Shown here in pieces: positions 50,917 through 60,740 of a stretch of DNA of 64,000 nucleotides. The notes below the pieces were generated by a model. The model did no database searches and was not told where the DNA came from. It was given only the letters and a program-made list of their open reading frames with translations. The DNA comes from a bacterium (lineage in GTDB: Bacteria; Bacillota; Bacilli; Lactobacillales; Streptococcaceae). The stretch covers positions 1-64,000 of the forward strand of contig CAJNCV010000006.1 of the NCBI GenBank assembly GCA_905221385.1, given 5' to 3'. Numbering within the stretch: position 1 is the stretch's first letter; each line of letters begins with the position of its first letter. Made by a program: the position numbers and the translations under genes.

Positions 50917-51111
50917 TACTCAATGAAAATCAAAGAGCAAACTAGGAAGCTAGCCGCAGGCTGCTCAAAGCACGGCTTTGAGGCTGTGGACAGAACTGAT
51001 GAAGTCAGCTCAAAACACTGTTTTGAGGTTGTGGATCGAACTGACGAAGTCAGTAACCATACCCACGGTAAGGCGAAGCTGACATTGCTTGAAGAGATTT
51101 TCGAAGAGTAT
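50916..51111 (+). repeat. Imperfect-palindromic intergenic repeat with 45 bp tandem duplication
   Basis: A 196 bp element with terminal arms ATACTCAATGAAAATC (from 50916) and GATTTTCGAAGAGTAT (to 51111), which are near inverted repeats. Inside, a 45 bp unit is present twice in tandem (50963-51007, 51008-51052), differing at seven positions. It is the full-length relative of 4762-4858. ORFs read through it on both strands are artefacts. It fills the space between the FAD oxidase gene and galE. Confidence 0.85.
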
Positions 51112-51215
51112 AAGCATTTTACTAAAATTTTAGTCTCCCCTTTAGGATGGCAAATGACATTCCCTACCAAAAATGGTAAAATAAGAAAAAATAATTCGAG
51201 AATCGAGGAAAAAAG

Positions 51216-52235
51216 ATGCAAGAAAAGATTTTGGTAACTGGTGGTGCCGGTTTTATCGGAACCCACACTGTTATTGAATTGATCCAAGCAGGTCATCAAG
51301 TGGTTGTAGTGGATAACCTTGTCAACAGCAACCGTAAAAGTTTAGAAGTTGTTGAAAGAATCACAGGAGTTGAAATTCCTTTCTATGAGGCAGATATCCG
51401 TGATACTGATACTCTCAGAGATATTTTCAAGCAAGAAGAGCCAACAGGTGTGATTCACTTTGCTGGTTTGAAGGCTGTAGGTGAATCAACACGTATCCCT
51501 CTTGCCTACTATGACAACAATATCGCTGGAACTCTTAGTCTTTTGAAAGTTATGGAAGAAGCAAACTGTAAGAATATCATCTTCAGCTCTTCTGCGACAG
51601 TTTACGGAGATCCTCACACAGTTCCAATCTTAGAAGATTTCCCACTTTCAGTGACCAATCCTTACGGTCGTACCAAACTCATGCTAGAAGAAATCTTGAC
51701 TGATATCTACAAAGCAGACTCAGAATGGAATGTGGTCTTGCTTCGTTACTTTAATCCAATCGGAGCGCATGAAAGTGGAGACTTGGGAGAAAATCCAAAC
51801 GGTATTCCAAACAACCTCTTACCATATGTGACTCAGGTAGCTGTTGGAAAATTAGAGCAAGTGCAAGTCTTCGGAGACGATTACGATACGGAAGATGGAA
51901 CTGGTGTTCGTGACTATATCCACGTCGTAGACCTAGCCAAAGGTCACGTTGCAGCTCTTCAAAAAATCCAAAAGGGGTCTGGCCTTAACATTTATAACCT
52001 TGGAACAGGCAAGGGCTACTCTGTTCTTGAAATTATTCAAAATATGGAAAAAGCAGTGGGACATCCCATTCCTTACCGCATCGTAGAACGCCGACCAGGA
52101 GACATCGCGGCCTGCTACTCAGACCCAGCAAAAGCCAAAGCAGAACTGGGCTGGGAAGCAGAACTCGACATCACCCAAATGTGTGAAGACGCATGGCGTT
52201 GGCAAAGCAAGCATCCAAATGGATTTGAAGACTAA
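51216..52235 (+). CDS. galE: UDP-glucose 4-epimerase
   Basis: A 339-residue short-chain dehydrogenase-fold enzyme interconverting UDP-glucose and UDP-galactose. It has the NAD loop VTGGAGFIGTHT, the catalytic YGRTK (Tyr/Lys) with the Ser/Thr of SSSATVYG, and RYFNPIGAH. The start follows GAGGAAAAAAG. In this position, next to a polyisoprenyl-type glycosyltransferase, it may feed cell-wall glycan or capsule synthesis as well as the Leloir pathway. Confidence 0.93.
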   Translation: MQEKILVTGGAGFIGTHTVIELIQAGHQVVVVDNLVNSNRKSLEVVERITGVEIPFYEADIRDTDTLRDIFKQEEPTGVIHFAGLKAVGESTRIPLAYYDNNIAGTLSLLKVMEEANCKNIIFSSSATVYGDPHTVPILEDFPLSVTNPYGRTKLMLEEILTDIYKADSEWNVVLLRYFNPIGAHESGDLGENPNGIPNNLLPYVTQVAVGKLEQVQVFGDDYDTEDGTGVRDYIHVVDLAKGHVAALQKIQKGSGLNIYNLGTGKGYSVLEIIQNMEKAVGHPIPYRIVERRPGDIAACYSDPAKAKAELGWEAELDITQMCEDAWRWQSKHPNGFED

Positions 52236-52236
52236 G

Positions 52237-53202
52237 ATGATGATTTCAATCATCGTCCCTTGTCTAAACGAAGAGGAAGTACTTCCTCTTTTTTATCAGT
52301 CTGTGGAAGCACTGCTTCCAGAATTAGGAGCAGAGATCGAGTATGTCTTTGTAGATGATGGCTCAAACGATGGAACCTTAGAGCTTTTGAAGGCCTATCG
52401 GGTACAAAATCCCGCGGTACATTATATCTCTTTCTCGAGAAATTTTGGGAAGGAGGCGGCTCTGTATGCAGGCTTGCAGCATGCGACTGGAGACTTGGTG
52501 GTCGTGATGGATGCAGACCTTCAGGATCCTCCTAGTATGCTACTTGAGATGAAAGCCTTACTAGACCAAAATGCAGACTTGGACTGTGTTGGGACACGGA
52601 GAACTAGTCGGGAGGGAGAGCCTTTCTTTCGCAGTTTCTGCGCTGACCTCTTTTATCGCCTCATGCAAAAAATTAGCCCAGTAGCTCTGCCCTCAGGTGT
52701 CCGCGATTTTCGCATGATGAGGAGGTCTGTGGTAGATGCTATTTTAACCTTGACCGAGTCCAATCGGTTCTCTAAGGGACTCTTTGCCTGGGTTGGCTTT
52801 AAAACGCACTATCTTGATTATCCAAACGTTGAACGACAGGCTGGCAAGACCAGTTGGAGTTTTAGACAGCTCTTTTTCTACTCGATTGAAGGAATTCTTA
52901 ACTTTTCAGATTTTCCCTTGAGTATAGCCTTTGTAGCAGGACTGCTATCTTGTCTTATTTCTTTTATGATGACTGTTTTTGTAGTATTTCGGACTCTTAT
53001 CTTGGGAAATCCGACATCTGGCTGGACATCTCTGATGGCTGTCATTCTCTTTCTTGGGGGGATTCAACTCCTGACCATTGGGATTTTGGGAAAATATATC
53101 AGTAAGATCTATATGGAAACCAAAAAAAGACCACTCTATCTCGTCAAAGAAAAAAGTGATCTTTCTGTCTTTGAAGGAAAAAATAACCAGAAAAGACTAT
53201 AA
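52237..53202 (+). CDS. Family 2 glycosyltransferase (DPM1/GtrB-like)
   Basis: A 321-residue glycosyltransferase with a GT-A domain: SIIVPCLNEEEVLP, FVDDGSNDGT, and VVMDADLQDPP with the DxD motif. Two C-terminal helices (about 231-255 and 266-290) are as in the bactoprenol glucosyl/dolichyl-phosphate-mannose type. Such enzymes charge undecaprenyl phosphate with a sugar for later transfer outside the cell. The ATG at 52237 is 1 nt after the galE stop; in-frame ATGs at 52219 and 52183 lie inside galE and are possible. Confidence 0.87.
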   Translation: MMISIIVPCLNEEEVLPLFYQSVEALLPELGAEIEYVFVDDGSNDGTLELLKAYRVQNPAVHYISFSRNFGKEAALYAGLQHATGDLVVVMDADLQDPPSMLLEMKALLDQNADLDCVGTRRTSREGEPFFRSFCADLFYRLMQKISPVALPSGVRDFRMMRRSVVDAILTLTESNRFSKGLFAWVGFKTHYLDYPNVERQAGKTSWSFRQLFFYSIEGILNFSDFPLSIAFVAGLLSCLISFMMTVFVVFRTLILGNPTSGWTSLMAVILFLGGIQLLTIGILGKYISKIYMETKKRPLYLVKEKSDLSVFEGKNNQKRL

Positions 53203-53276
53203 TTTTATCTGTAAATATGCTAAACTAGTAGGTGTGGGAATAAAGAGAAAAATCATCAACATTCATTCCCTGTACA

Positions 53277-53480
53277 CTACGATGGATCTTTTAGAAGTGC
53301 TCGCGTAGGACAGTGTTTGATGGCCTCCAGGACATCGCTGGTCTCAGCGATTTCTCTTTGCAATTCAACTGGATCATCGTAAAATTGAACGATTCCATTA
53401 TCATGGTAATCAAAGAGTTCAGAATAGGTTTGGCAAAGCCCACAGGCAATGCAACGTTCAGGTATAAGCGTGACTTTCAT
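53277..53480 (-). CDS. Single-cluster ferredoxin
   Basis: A 67-residue ferredoxin with C10-x2-C13-x2-C16 and C57-P, the four ligands of one [4Fe-4S] cluster, as in Bacillus-type monocluster ferredoxins. It is a likely electron carrier for the ferredoxin-NADP reductase encoded at 63813 and other redox enzymes. Upstream, TACAAT (53492-53487) with TTGTTT 17 nt away places the transcription start at the ATG itself, and there is no ribosome-binding site, so the mRNA seems leaderless. Its promoter overlaps the ribosome-binding site of the divergent LysM gene. Confidence 0.88.
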   Translation of the reverse strand: MKVTLIPERCIACGLCQTYSELFDYHDNGIVQFYDDPVELQREIAETSDVLEAIKHCPTRALLKDPS

Positions 53481-53525
53481 ATTTATATTGTAATAAGAAA
53501 ATGTAAAAAAAACAAGGAGTAAGGT

Positions 53526-54032
53526 ATGGAAAAAGAACCGTGGCAAGAAGATATTTATGAAAACAATGAGGAAGAATCAAGAACAGATCGTCGTCGCCGT
53601 AAACAAAAAGGGAAAGGCGTTGTTGCGAATCGTGTCTTGACGGTTCTAGCTAGCCTCTTCTTTGTAATCGTTGTAGCAATGGTAGTTGTATTGATTTACC
53701 TATCAACTGGAGGAAGCAATCGTACTTCATCTTTGAAGGACTTCTATGATGCATCGTCTCCTTCTACAAGTTCAAGTTCTAAAGTGGAAGCATCATCATC
53801 TTCAAGTAGCAAGGTAGAGGAAACATCTTCTTCTGAATCAACACCTTCAGAGAGCAGTTTGGAAGAGCATACAGAGGGTGAAGGAACACTTACAGTACAG
53901 CCTGGAGAGGGAGAAGCAGCTCTTGCTCAACGTGCAGGGATTTCCATTGCCCAGCTAGAAGCCCTAAATCCTTCTCACATGTCATCTGGATCTTGGTTTG
54001 CCAATCCAGGTGATGTGATTAAGACAAGATAG
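53526..54032 (+). CDS. LysM-type membrane-anchored surface protein
   Basis: A 168-residue protein: a charged cytoplasmic start with RTDRRRRKQKGKG, one membrane helix (about residues 40-62), a long Ser/Thr/Glu-rich spacer (about 70-118) and a C-terminal LysM-like peptidoglycan-binding segment (LTVQPGEGEAALAQRAGISIAQLEALNP, NPGDVIKT). It belongs to the SAG1386/EF1546 family of surface-associated proteins. cmk follows after 9 nt. The start ATG follows AACAAGGAGTAAGGT. Confidence 0.85.
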   Translation: MEKEPWQEDIYENNEEESRTDRRRRKQKGKGVVANRVLTVLASLFFVIVVAMVVVLIYLSTGGSNRTSSLKDFYDASSPSTSSSSKVEASSSSSSKVEETSSSESTPSESSLEEHTEGEGTLTVQPGEGEAALAQRAGISIAQLEALNPSHMSSGSWFANPGDVIKTR

Positions 54033-54041
54033 GAGTCGGTC

Positions 54042-54716
54042 ATGAAGACAATTCAAATTGCTATCGATGGTCCAGCTTCTAGTGGTAAGAGTACGGTCGC
54101 AAAGATTGTCGCTAAGGATTTTGGTTACACTTATCTCGATACGGGTGCTATGTACCGTGCTGCGACTTATATAGCGCTCAAGCACCAGTTGAATGCAGGA
54201 AATGTAGAGCAACTTCTTGAGCTTCTTAGCCAACACCCCATTAGTTTTGGACGTTCAGAAACTGGAGAACAGCTTGTTTTTGTAGGGGATGTTGATATTA
54301 CGCATCCGATTCGTGAAAATGAAGTAACCAACAAAGTTTCAAGCATCGCTGCCATTCCTGAAGTGCGTGAAAAACTGGTTTCGCTCCAGCAAGAGATTGC
54401 TCAGCAAGGCGGTATTGTCATGGATGGCCGTGATATCGGGACAGTTGTTTTACCACGAGCTGAACTCAAGATTTTCTTAGTTGCTTCGGTTGATGAAAGA
54501 GCAGAGCGTCGTTACAAGGAAAATATTGCTAAAGGGATTGAGACTGACTTGGAAACGTTGAAAGAAGAGATTGCTGCGCGTGACTACAAGGATAGTCATC
54601 GTGAAACCTCACCTCTCAAACAGGCTGAGGATGCAGTTTACCTTGACACAACTGGACTAAGTATCCAAGAAGTGGTCGAAAAAATCGAATCAGAAGCAAA
54701 AAAATATTTGTCCTAG
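54042..54716 (+). CDS. cmk: Cytidylate kinase
   Basis: A 224-residue kinase that phosphorylates CMP and dCMP. The P-loop is [14 protein letters not shown], with [10 protein letters not shown] and [12 protein letters not shown] as the CMP-binding parts and [13 protein letters not shown] near the lid. The start follows AGGAGTCGGTC. It is co-transcribed with the LysM protein gene. Confidence 0.95.
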   Translation: MKTIQIAIDGPASSGKSTVAKIVAKDFGYTYLDTGAMYRAATYIALKHQLNAGNVEQLLELLSQHPISFGRSETGEQLVFVGDVDITHPIRENEVTNKVSSIAAIPEVREKLVSLQQEIAQQGGIVMDGRDIGTVVLPRAELKIFLVASVDERAERRYKENIAKGIETDLETLKEEIAARDYKDSHRETSPLKQAEDAVYLDTTGLSIQEVVEKIESEAKKYLS

Positions 54717-54724
54717 GGACGAGA

Positions 54725-54755
54725 GGAGCAGGCTAAATGAAGCCTGCTCCTTTTC
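54725..54755. terminator. Terminator after cmk
   Basis: Perfect stem GGAGCAGGCT / AGCCTGCTCC around AAATGA, followed by TTTTCTCTCTTTT. Confidence 0.88.
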
Positions 54756-54834
54756 TCTCTTTTGCGCGCGTTTCAAAACAGCCTTTTTGGGAGAATTTTG
54801 ATAAAATAGTAGTATCAATGAAAAGGACGGAAGC

Positions 54835-55341
54835 ATGACAAAGAAAATCATAGCCATTTGGGCCCAGGATGAAAAAGGTGTGATTGGGAAGGAAAATCGT
54901 CTCCCTTGGCATTTGCCAGCAGAGTTGCAACATTTTAAGGAAACAACTTTAAATCATGCTATACTGATGGGGCGAGTGACCTTTGATGGAATGGGACGTC
55001 GTCTGCTTCCAAAACGGCAAACTCTGATTTTAACGCGCAATAGCGAAGAGGTCATAGATGGGGCACTCGTATTTCAAGATGTGGAGTCTGTTTTAGCGTG
55101 GTATCAGAGTCAGGAAAAAAATCTCTATATTATTGGCGGGAAACAGATTTTTCAGGCTTTTGAGCCTTATTTAGATGAAATCATCGTGACACAGATTCAT
55201 GCTCAGGTGGAGGGAGATACCTATTTCCCTGAGGAGTTTGACTTATCTCATTTTGAGACGGTTGCAAGCAAATCTTACACCCGAGATGAGAAAAACGACT
55301 ATGATTTTACCATCGAATACCGAGATAGAAAGGAAGTCTAA
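54835..55341 (+). CDS. dfr: Dihydrofolate reductase
   Basis: A 168-residue DHFR that makes tetrahydrofolate and is the trimethoprim target. [21 protein letters not shown] holds the substrate loop, and [11 protein letters not shown] is the NADPH-binding region. Residue 100 is Ile, the wild-type state; Leu at this site gives trimethoprim resistance in pneumococcus. No small insertion is seen around residues 169-178, and the length is normal. TAATG couples it to the next small gene. Confidence 0.95.
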   Translation: MTKKIIAIWAQDEKGVIGKENRLPWHLPAELQHFKETTLNHAILMGRVTFDGMGRRLLPKRQTLILTRNSEEVIDGALVFQDVESVLAWYQSQEKNLYIIGGKQIFQAFEPYLDEIIVTQIHAQVEGDTYFPEEFDLSHFETVASKSYTRDEKNDYDFTIEYRDRKEV

Positions 55342-55511
55342 TGGAGCGCAGTATATTTGGATTTTTTACAGCATTCTTGTGTGTGATCTGTATTTTGGCG
55401 GGAGCACAGGCTTTTCGTAAGAAGCGCTATGGACTGTCTGTCTTACTCTGGTTGAATGCCTTTACCAATCTGGTAAACAGTATTCATGCTTTTTACATGA
55501 ACTTATTTTAG
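55341..55511 (+). CDS. 56-residue membrane protein between dfr and clpX
   Basis: A short protein (56 residues) beginning [15 protein letters not shown], whose ATG overlaps the dfr stop (TAATG). It has two hydrophobic helices (about 4-22 and 33-53) separated by a basic turn AFRKKRYG. The same small gene stands between dfr and clpX in pneumococcus. The function is unknown. Translational coupling to dfr and the conserved position support it as a real gene. Confidence 0.8.
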   Translation: MERSIFGFFTAFLCVICILAGAQAFRKKRYGLSVLLWLNAFTNLVNSIHAFYMNLF

Positions 55512-55547
55512 ATAGAATAACAGTATAGAATAGAACGGAAGGAAATC

Positions 55548-56780
55548 ATGCCTACAAATAGGAATAATGATATGATGGTTTATTGCTCATTTTGTGGCAA
55601 AAGCCAAGAAGAAGTAAAGAAAATAATCGCTGGGAACAACGCCTTTATCTGTAATGAATGTGTGGAGTTAGCCCAGGAAATCATTCGGGAGGAGTTGGCT
55701 GAGGAAGTCTTAGCAGACTTGTCTGAAGTTCCAAAACCAATCGAGCTCCTCAATATCTTGAACCACTATGTGATCGGTCAAGATCGTGCCAAACGTGCCT
55801 TGGCAGTGGCAGTTTACAACCACTATAAACGCATCAATTTCCACGATACGCGTGAAGAGTCAGAAGATGTGGATTTGCAGAAGTCAAATATCTTGATGAT
55901 TGGCCCAACTGGTTCTGGGAAAACTTTCTTGGCCCAAACCTTGGCTAAGAGTTTGAACGTGCCTTTTGCTATCGCAGATGCGACAGCTCTGACTGAGGCT
56001 GGTTATGTGGGCGAGGACGTGGAAAACATCCTCCTCAAACTCTTGCAGGCCGCTGACTTTAACATCGAACGTGCAGAGCGTGGAATTATCTACGTGGACG
56101 AAATTGACAAGATTGCTAAGAAGAGCGAGAACGTGTCTATCACACGTGACGTTTCTGGTGAAGGGGTGCAGCAAGCCCTTCTCAAGATTATCGAGGGAAC
56201 TGTCGCTAGCGTGCCACCTCAAGGAGGACGCAAACATCCACAACAAGAGATGATTCAGGTGGATACCAAGAATATCCTCTTTATCGTAGGTGGTGCTTTT
56301 GATGGCATCGAAGAAATCGTTAAACAACGTCTGGGAGAAAAAGTTATCGGTTTTGGCCAAAATAACAAGGCGATTGACGAAAACAGCTCCTACATGCAAG
56401 AAATCATCGCAGAAGACATTCAAAAATTCGGTATTATCCCTGAGTTGATTGGACGCTTGCCTGTCTTTGCTGCTCTTGAGCAATTGACAGTAGATGACTT
56501 GGTTCGCATCCTGAAAGAGCCAAGAAATGCCTTGGTGAAACAATACCAAACCTTGCTTTCTTATGATGATGTTGAGTTGGAATTTGACGATGAAGCCCTT
56601 CAAGAAATCGCCAATAAGGCTATCGAGCGCAAAACTGGTGCGCGTGGTCTTCGCTCAATCATTGAAGAAACCATGCTAGATGTTATGTTTGAAGTGCCAA
56701 GTCAAGAAAATGTGAAATTGGTTCGCATCACAAAAGAAGCTGTTGACGGAACGGAAAAACCAATCCTAGAAACAGCCTAG
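55548..56780 (+). CDS. clpX: ATP-dependent Clp protease ATPase subunit ClpX
   Basis: A 410-residue AAA+ unfoldase that feeds substrates to ClpP. The N-terminal zinc-binding domain has C13, C16, C35 and C38. Walker A GPTGSGKT is at 119-126, Walker [12 protein letters not shown] follows, and the IGF loop reads KVIGFGQ. The start follows GAAGGAAATC. engB is encoded directly downstream, the usual pairing. Confidence 0.96.
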   Translation: MPTNRNNDMMVYCSFCGKSQEEVKKIIAGNNAFICNECVELAQEIIREELAEEVLADLSEVPKPIELLNILNHYVIGQDRAKRALAVAVYNHYKRINFHDTREESEDVDLQKSNILMIGPTGSGKTFLAQTLAKSLNVPFAIADATALTEAGYVGEDVENILLKLLQAADFNIERAERGIIYVDEIDKIAKKSENVSITRDVSGEGVQQALLKIIEGTVASVPPQGGRKHPQQEMIQVDTKNILFIVGGAFDGIEEIVKQRLGEKVIGFGQNNKAIDENSSYMQEIIAEDIQKFGIIPELIGRLPVFAALEQLTVDDLVRILKEPRNALVKQYQTLLSYDDVELEFDDEALQEIANKAIERKTGARGLRSIIEETMLDVMFEVPSQENVKLVRITKEAVDGTEKPILETA

Positions 56781-56788
56781 AGGTGACT

Positions 56789-57376
56789 ATGGAAATCAAT
56801 ACACACAATGCTGAAATCTTGCTCAGTGCGGCAAATAAGTCCCACTATCCGCAGGATGACCTGCCAGAGATTGCCCTTGCAGGGCGTTCAAATGTTGGCA
56901 AGTCCAGCTTTATCAACACCATGCTGAACCGCAAGAATCTCGCTCGTACATCTGGGAAACCTGGGAAAACACAGCTGCTCAACTTCTTTAACATTGATGA
57001 CAAGATGCGTTTTGTGGATGTACCAGGTTATGGCTATGCCCGCGTTTCTAAAAAGGAACGTGAAAAGTGGGGGCGCATGATTGAGGAGTACCTAACGACT
57101 CGGGAAAATCTCCGTGCGGTTGTCAGTTTGGTGGATCTCCGCCACGACCCGTCAGCAGATGATGTACAGATGTATGAATTTCTCAAGTATTATGAGATTC
57201 CGGTTATCATCGTTGCGACCAAGGCGGACAAGATTCCCCGTGGTAAGTGGAACAAGCATGAATCAGCAATCAAAAAGAAATTAAACTTTGACCCAAGTGA
57301 CGACTTCATTCTCTTTTCATCTGTCAGCAAGGCAGGGATGGATCAGGCTTGGGATGCAATATTAGAAAAATTGTGA
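56789..57376 (+). CDS. engB: Ribosome biogenesis GTP-binding protein YsxC/EngB
   Basis: A 195-residue small GTPase needed for late 50S assembly. G1 is [10 protein letters not shown], followed by [11 protein letters not shown] (G2), DVPGYGYA (G3), ATKADKI (G4) and FSSVSKAG (G5). The ATG at 56789 follows AGAGGTGACT; a GTG at 56783 lies in that site. It starts 8 nt after clpX. Confidence 0.94.
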   Translation: MEINTHNAEILLSAANKSHYPQDDLPEIALAGRSNVGKSSFINTMLNRKNLARTSGKPGKTQLLNFFNIDDKMRFVDVPGYGYARVSKKEREKWGRMIEEYLTTRENLRAVVSLVDLRHDPSADDVQMYEFLKYYEIPVIIVATKADKIPRGKWNKHESAIKKKLNFDPSDDFILFSSVSKAGMDQAWDAILEKL

Positions 57377-57385
57377 GGGAAAGAA

Positions 57386-57766
57386 ATGGCAAAAACAATT
57401 CATACAGACAAAGCTCCAAAAGCAATCGGACCTTATGTTCAAGGAAAAATCGTTGGTAATCTTTTGTTTGCTAGCGGTCAAGTTCCCCTATCTCCTGAAA
57501 CTGGAGAAATTGTAGGAGAAACGATCCAAGAACAGACAGAACAAGTTTTGAAAAATATCGGTGCTATTTTGGCTGAAGCAGGAACAGACTTTGATCATGT
57601 TGTTAAAACAACTTGCTTCTTGAGCGATATGAATGACTTTGTTCCTTTTAACGAGGTTTACCAAACGGCCTTTAAAGAGAAATTTCCAGCTCGTTCAGCT
57701 GTAGAGGTTGCACGTCTTCCTCGTGATGTAAAAGTCGAAATTGAAGTGATCGCAGAGATTGGATAA
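57386..57766 (+). CDS. RidA family protein (YjgF/UK114)
   Basis: A 126-residue RidA-family trimeric enzyme that hydrolyses reactive enamine/imine intermediates such as 2-aminoacrylate. The N-terminal APKAIGPYVQ, LLFASGQVPLSPETGEI and the conserved Arg in PARSAVEVARLPRDVKVEIEVIA fit active RidA. The start follows GAGGGAAAGAA, 9 nt after engB. An intrinsic terminator follows before rapZ. Confidence 0.9.
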   Translation: MAKTIHTDKAPKAIGPYVQGKIVGNLLFASGQVPLSPETGEIVGETIQEQTEQVLKNIGAILAEAGTDFDHVVKTTCFLSDMNDFVPFNEVYQTAFKEKFPARSAVEVARLPRDVKVEIEVIAEIG

Positions 57767-57774
57767 GCTAGTTG

Positions 57775-57801
57775 AAGTTTGGCTCTGCCAAACTTTTTTT
57801 G
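57775..57801 (+). terminator. Terminator between ridA-like gene and rapZ
   Basis: Perfect stem AAGTTTGGC (57775-57783) / GCCAAACTT (57787-57795), then TTTTTT. Confidence 0.85.
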
Positions 57802-57817
57802 ATATAAGGAGAGATAG

Positions 57818-58708
57818 ATGACAAAGAAACAACTTCACCTGGTGATTGTGACAGGGATGAGTGGCGCAGGGAAAACGGTAGCCATTCAGTCCTTCGAAGA
57901 TTTGGGATATTTTACCATTGACAATATGCCACCAGCCCTCTTGCCAAAGTTTTTGCAGTTGGTAGAGACCAAGGATGATGACCATAAGTTAGCCCTAGTA
58001 GTCGATATGCGGAGCCGTTCCTTCTTTTCAGAGATTCAGGCAGTTTTGGATGAATTGGAAAACCAAGACGATTTGGACTTCAAAATCCTCTTTTTAGACG
58101 CAGCAGATAAGGAATTGGTGGCACGCTATAAGGAAACTAGAAGAAGTCACCCTCTAGCTGCTGATGGTCGGATTTTAGATGGCATCAAGCTGGAACGTGA
58201 ACTCTTAGCACCTTTGAAAAACATGAGTCAAAATGTGGTGGATACGACAGAACTCACTCCTCGTGAACTGCGTAAAACCATTGCAGAGCAATTTTCAGAC
58301 CAAGAACAAGCCCAGTCTTTCCGTATCGAAGTCATGTCTTTTGGATTCAAGTATGGTATCCCTATTGATGCAGACTTGGTTTTTGATGTCCGTTTTTTGC
58401 CAAATCCATACTACCTTCCGGAACTCCGCAATCAGACAGGTGAGGATCAAGCAGTTTATGACTATGTGATGAATCATGAAGAGTCTGAAAATTTCTATCA
58501 GCACTTACTCGCCTTGATTGAGCCCATTTTGCCAAGTTACAAAAAAGAAGGCAAGTCTGTTTTAACCATTGCAGTAGGATGTACAGGTGGACAACACCGT
58601 AGTGTTGCCTTTGCAAAACGAATAGCTGAGGACCTTGCTAAAAACTGGCCTGTCAATGAAAGCCATCGTGACAAAGACCGAAGAAAGGAAACGGTAAACC
58701 GTTCATGA
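57818..58708 (+). CDS. rapZ: RapZ/YvcJ nucleotide-binding protein
   Basis: A 296-residue P-loop protein with Walker [11 protein letters not shown] and a C-terminal domain containing SFGFKYGIP and [13 protein letters not shown] (AVGCTGG...HRSV). In Gram-negatives RapZ controls glucosamine-6-P synthase through small RNAs; in Firmicutes (YvcJ) it hydrolyses nucleotides and affects competence. It forms the conserved rapZ-yvcK-whiA operon; the stop overlaps the yvcK start by 4 nt. Confidence 0.93.
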   Translation: MTKKQLHLVIVTGMSGAGKTVAIQSFEDLGYFTIDNMPPALLPKFLQLVETKDDDHKLALVVDMRSRSFFSEIQAVLDELENQDDLDFKILFLDAADKELVARYKETRRSHPLAADGRILDGIKLERELLAPLKNMSQNVVDTTELTPRELRKTIAEQFSDQEQAQSFRIEVMSFGFKYGIPIDADLVFDVRFLPNPYYLPELRNQTGEDQAVYDYVMNHEESENFYQHLLALIEPILPSYKKEGKSVLTIAVGCTGGQHRSVAFAKRIAEDLAKNWPVNESHRDKDRRKETVNRS

Positions 58709-59682
58709 GAAAACCAAAGATAACGGTAATTGGTGGAGGAACAGGTATCCCCGTCATTTTGAAAAGCTTGCGAGAAAAGGATGTTGATATCGCAGCCATC
58801 GTAACGGTAGCTGATGATGGTGGCTCTTCTGGTGAACTAAGAAAGAATATCCAACAGCTGACACCACCAGGCGATCTTCGCAATGTTCTGGTAGCCATGT
58901 CGGATATGCCTAAGTTTTATGAGAAGGTTTTTCAGTACCGTTTCTCAGAAGAGGCTGGAGCTTTTGCGGGTCATCCTCTAGGAAATATCATTATAGCAGG
59001 GCTTTCTGAAATGCAAGGGTCCACTTATAATGCCATGCAGCTGCTAAGTCTCTTTTTCCACACAACAGGAAAAATTTACCCATCAAGCGATCAGCCTCTG
59101 ACACTGCATGCAGTCTTTAAAGACGGTTCTGAGGTGGCAGGTGAGAGCCACATTGCAGATCATCCAGGTATGATCGACCATGTCTATGTGACCAATACCT
59201 TGGATGATGAAACACCCCAAGCCAGCCGTCGAGTGGTCAATACTATCCTCGAGAGTGATATGATCGTCTTGGGGCCTGGTTCCCTCTTTACATCGATTTT
59301 GCCAAATATTGTCATTGAGGAGATTGGGCAGGCTCTCTTGGAGACCAAGGCGGAGATAGCCTATGTCTGCAATATCATGACCCAGCGTGGGGAAACAGAG
59401 CACTTTTCAGACAGTGACCACGTGGAAGTCCTCCATCGACACTTAGGTCGGCCATTTATTGATACGGTCTTGGTTAATATCGAGAAGGTTCCTAGAGAAT
59501 ACATGGATAGCAACCGTTTTGATGAGTATTTGGTTCAGGTAGAGCATGACTTTGCTGGTCTTTGCAAGCAGGTCCCTCGTGTGATTTCATCCAACTTCCT
59601 TCGTTTGGAAAATGGAGGAGCCTTCCACGATGGCGATTTGATTGTGGATGAATTGATGCGCATCATACAGGTGAGAAAATGA
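58705..59682 (+). CDS. yvcK: YvcK/GlmR family gluconeogenesis factor
   Basis: A 325-residue CofD-like fold protein with N-terminal [17 protein letters not shown] and [11 protein letters not shown]. It binds UDP-GlcNAc-type ligands and helps route carbon to the cell wall; in pneumococcus it is linked to cell-shape control. It overlaps rapZ (ATGA) and whiA (ATGA) by 4 nt each, so the three are translationally coupled. Confidence 0.93.
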   Translation: MRKPKITVIGGGTGIPVILKSLREKDVDIAAIVTVADDGGSSGELRKNIQQLTPPGDLRNVLVAMSDMPKFYEKVFQYRFSEEAGAFAGHPLGNIIIAGLSEMQGSTYNAMQLLSLFFHTTGKIYPSSDQPLTLHAVFKDGSEVAGESHIADHPGMIDHVYVTNTLDDETPQASRRVVNTILESDMIVLGPGSLFTSILPNIVIEEIGQALLETKAEIAYVCNIMTQRGETEHFSDSDHVEVLHRHLGRPFIDTVLVNIEKVPREYMDSNRFDEYLVQVEHDFAGLCKQVPRVISSNFLRLENGGAFHDGDLIVDELMRIIQVRK

Positions 59683-60590
59683 GTTTCACAGTTGCAGTAA
59701 AAGAGGAAATTCTTGGTCAACACCATCTCAGTCGTTATGAACTATCGGCAATTATCAAGATGTCTGGCAGTATCGGTCTCTCGACTTCAGGCTTGACCTT
59801 GTCCGTCGTGACTGAAAATGCCAAGTTAGCTCGGCACCTTTATGAGTCCTTTCTCCATTTTTATGATATTAAGTCAGAAATTCGTCACCATCAGAGAAGC
59901 AATCTTCGCAAGAATCGTGTCTATACGGTCTATACAGATGAGAGGGTGCAGGAACTTTTAGCTGATTTGCGGCTCGCAGATTCTTTCTTTGGTTTGGAGA
60001 CAGGTATTGATCCCGATATTTTAGCAGATGAGGAAGCTGGACGTGCTTACTTATGTGGAGCCTTTCTGGCAAATGGTAGCATCCGAGATCCTGAGTCTGG
60101 CAAGTACCAGTTGGAGATTAGTTCCGTTTATCTGGACCATGCCCAAGGTCTGGCCTCTCTTCTTCAGCAGTTTTTGCTGGACGCCAAGGTCATTGAGCGC
60201 AAGAAAGGTGCAGTTACCTATCTCCAGCGTGCAGAAGACATCATGGATTTCTTGATTGTGATTGGGGCCATGCAGGCGCGTGATAATTTTGAGCGCGTCA
60301 AGGTTTTGCGTGAAACTCGTAATGATCTCAATCGGGCTAATAATGCCGAGACAGCTAATATCGCTCGGACAGTTTCTGCCAGTATGAAGACCATCAATAA
60401 TATCAGTAAAATCAAAGATAGAATGGGTTTGGAAAATTTACCCGTGGATTTGCAAGAGGTGGCTCAGTTACGGATTCAGCATCCAGACTACTCTATCCAG
60501 CAGTTGGCAGATAGCCTGAGCAATCCCCTAACAAAAAGTGGTGTCAACCACAGACTCAGAAAAATAAACAAGATTGCAGATGAATTATAA
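59679..60590 (+). CDS. whiA: DNA-binding protein WhiA
   Basis: A 303-residue WhiA with an N-terminal LAGLIDADG-homing-endonuclease-like region ([15 protein letters not shown]) and a C-terminal helix-turn-helix ([29 protein letters not shown]). In Firmicutes it affects division and chromosome segregation. It is the last gene of the rapZ operon. The stop sits at the edge of a terminator whose sequence is repeated at 63776, on the far side of the following island. Confidence 0.94.
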   Translation: MSFTVAVKEEILGQHHLSRYELSAIIKMSGSIGLSTSGLTLSVVTENAKLARHLYESFLHFYDIKSEIRHHQRSNLRKNRVYTVYTDERVQELLADLRLADSFFGLETGIDPDILADEEAGRAYLCGAFLANGSIRDPESGKYQLEISSVYLDHAQGLASLLQQFLLDAKVIERKKGAVTYLQRAEDIMDFLIVIGAMQARDNFERVKVLRETRNDLNRANNAETANIARTVSASMKTINNISKIKDRMGLENLPVDLQEVAQLRIQHPDYSIQQLADSLSNPLTKSGVNHRLRKINKIADEL

Positions 60591-60623
60591 AACCACGAAT
60601 CGTTGATTCGTGGTTCTTTTCTT
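60586..60623 (+). terminator. whiA terminator; left copy of a 38-39 bp direct repeat
   Basis: AACCACGAATC, GTT, GATTCGTGGTT and CTTTTCTT. The whole stretch from TATAAAACC to TTCTT recurs at 63776-63814 with one substitution and one inserted base. The two copies bracket the lipase-toxin island. Confidence 0.85.
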
Positions 60624-60679
60624 GAAGTTAATAAATATATGAGAAGAATTTTAAAGGAAGCCAACTCCATAATCTATGG

Positions 60680-60685
60680 TATACT
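60680..60685 (+). promoter_or_regulatory. Extended -10 promoter of lipase unit 1
   Basis: TGG-TATACT. A matching TGC-TATACT at 61327-61332 precedes unit 2, so each duplicated unit has its own promoter. Confidence 0.55.
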
Positions 60686-60740
60686 ATAGATGAGTTGTAC
60701 TGTAGGACAAAGGAGGAACCATAAAAAAACTAAAAAAAGT

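Noticed and set aside
50889..51299. Open reading frames on both strands across the 50916-51111 repeat (104 and 136 codons)
   Set aside because: They follow the repeat sequence, lack ribosome-binding sites and contain the tandem 45 bp unit translated; non-coding repeat is the better explanation.
55884..56603. A 239-codon minus-strand frame inside clpX
   Set aside because: Antisense shadow of clpX with no recognisable domain or ribosome-binding site.
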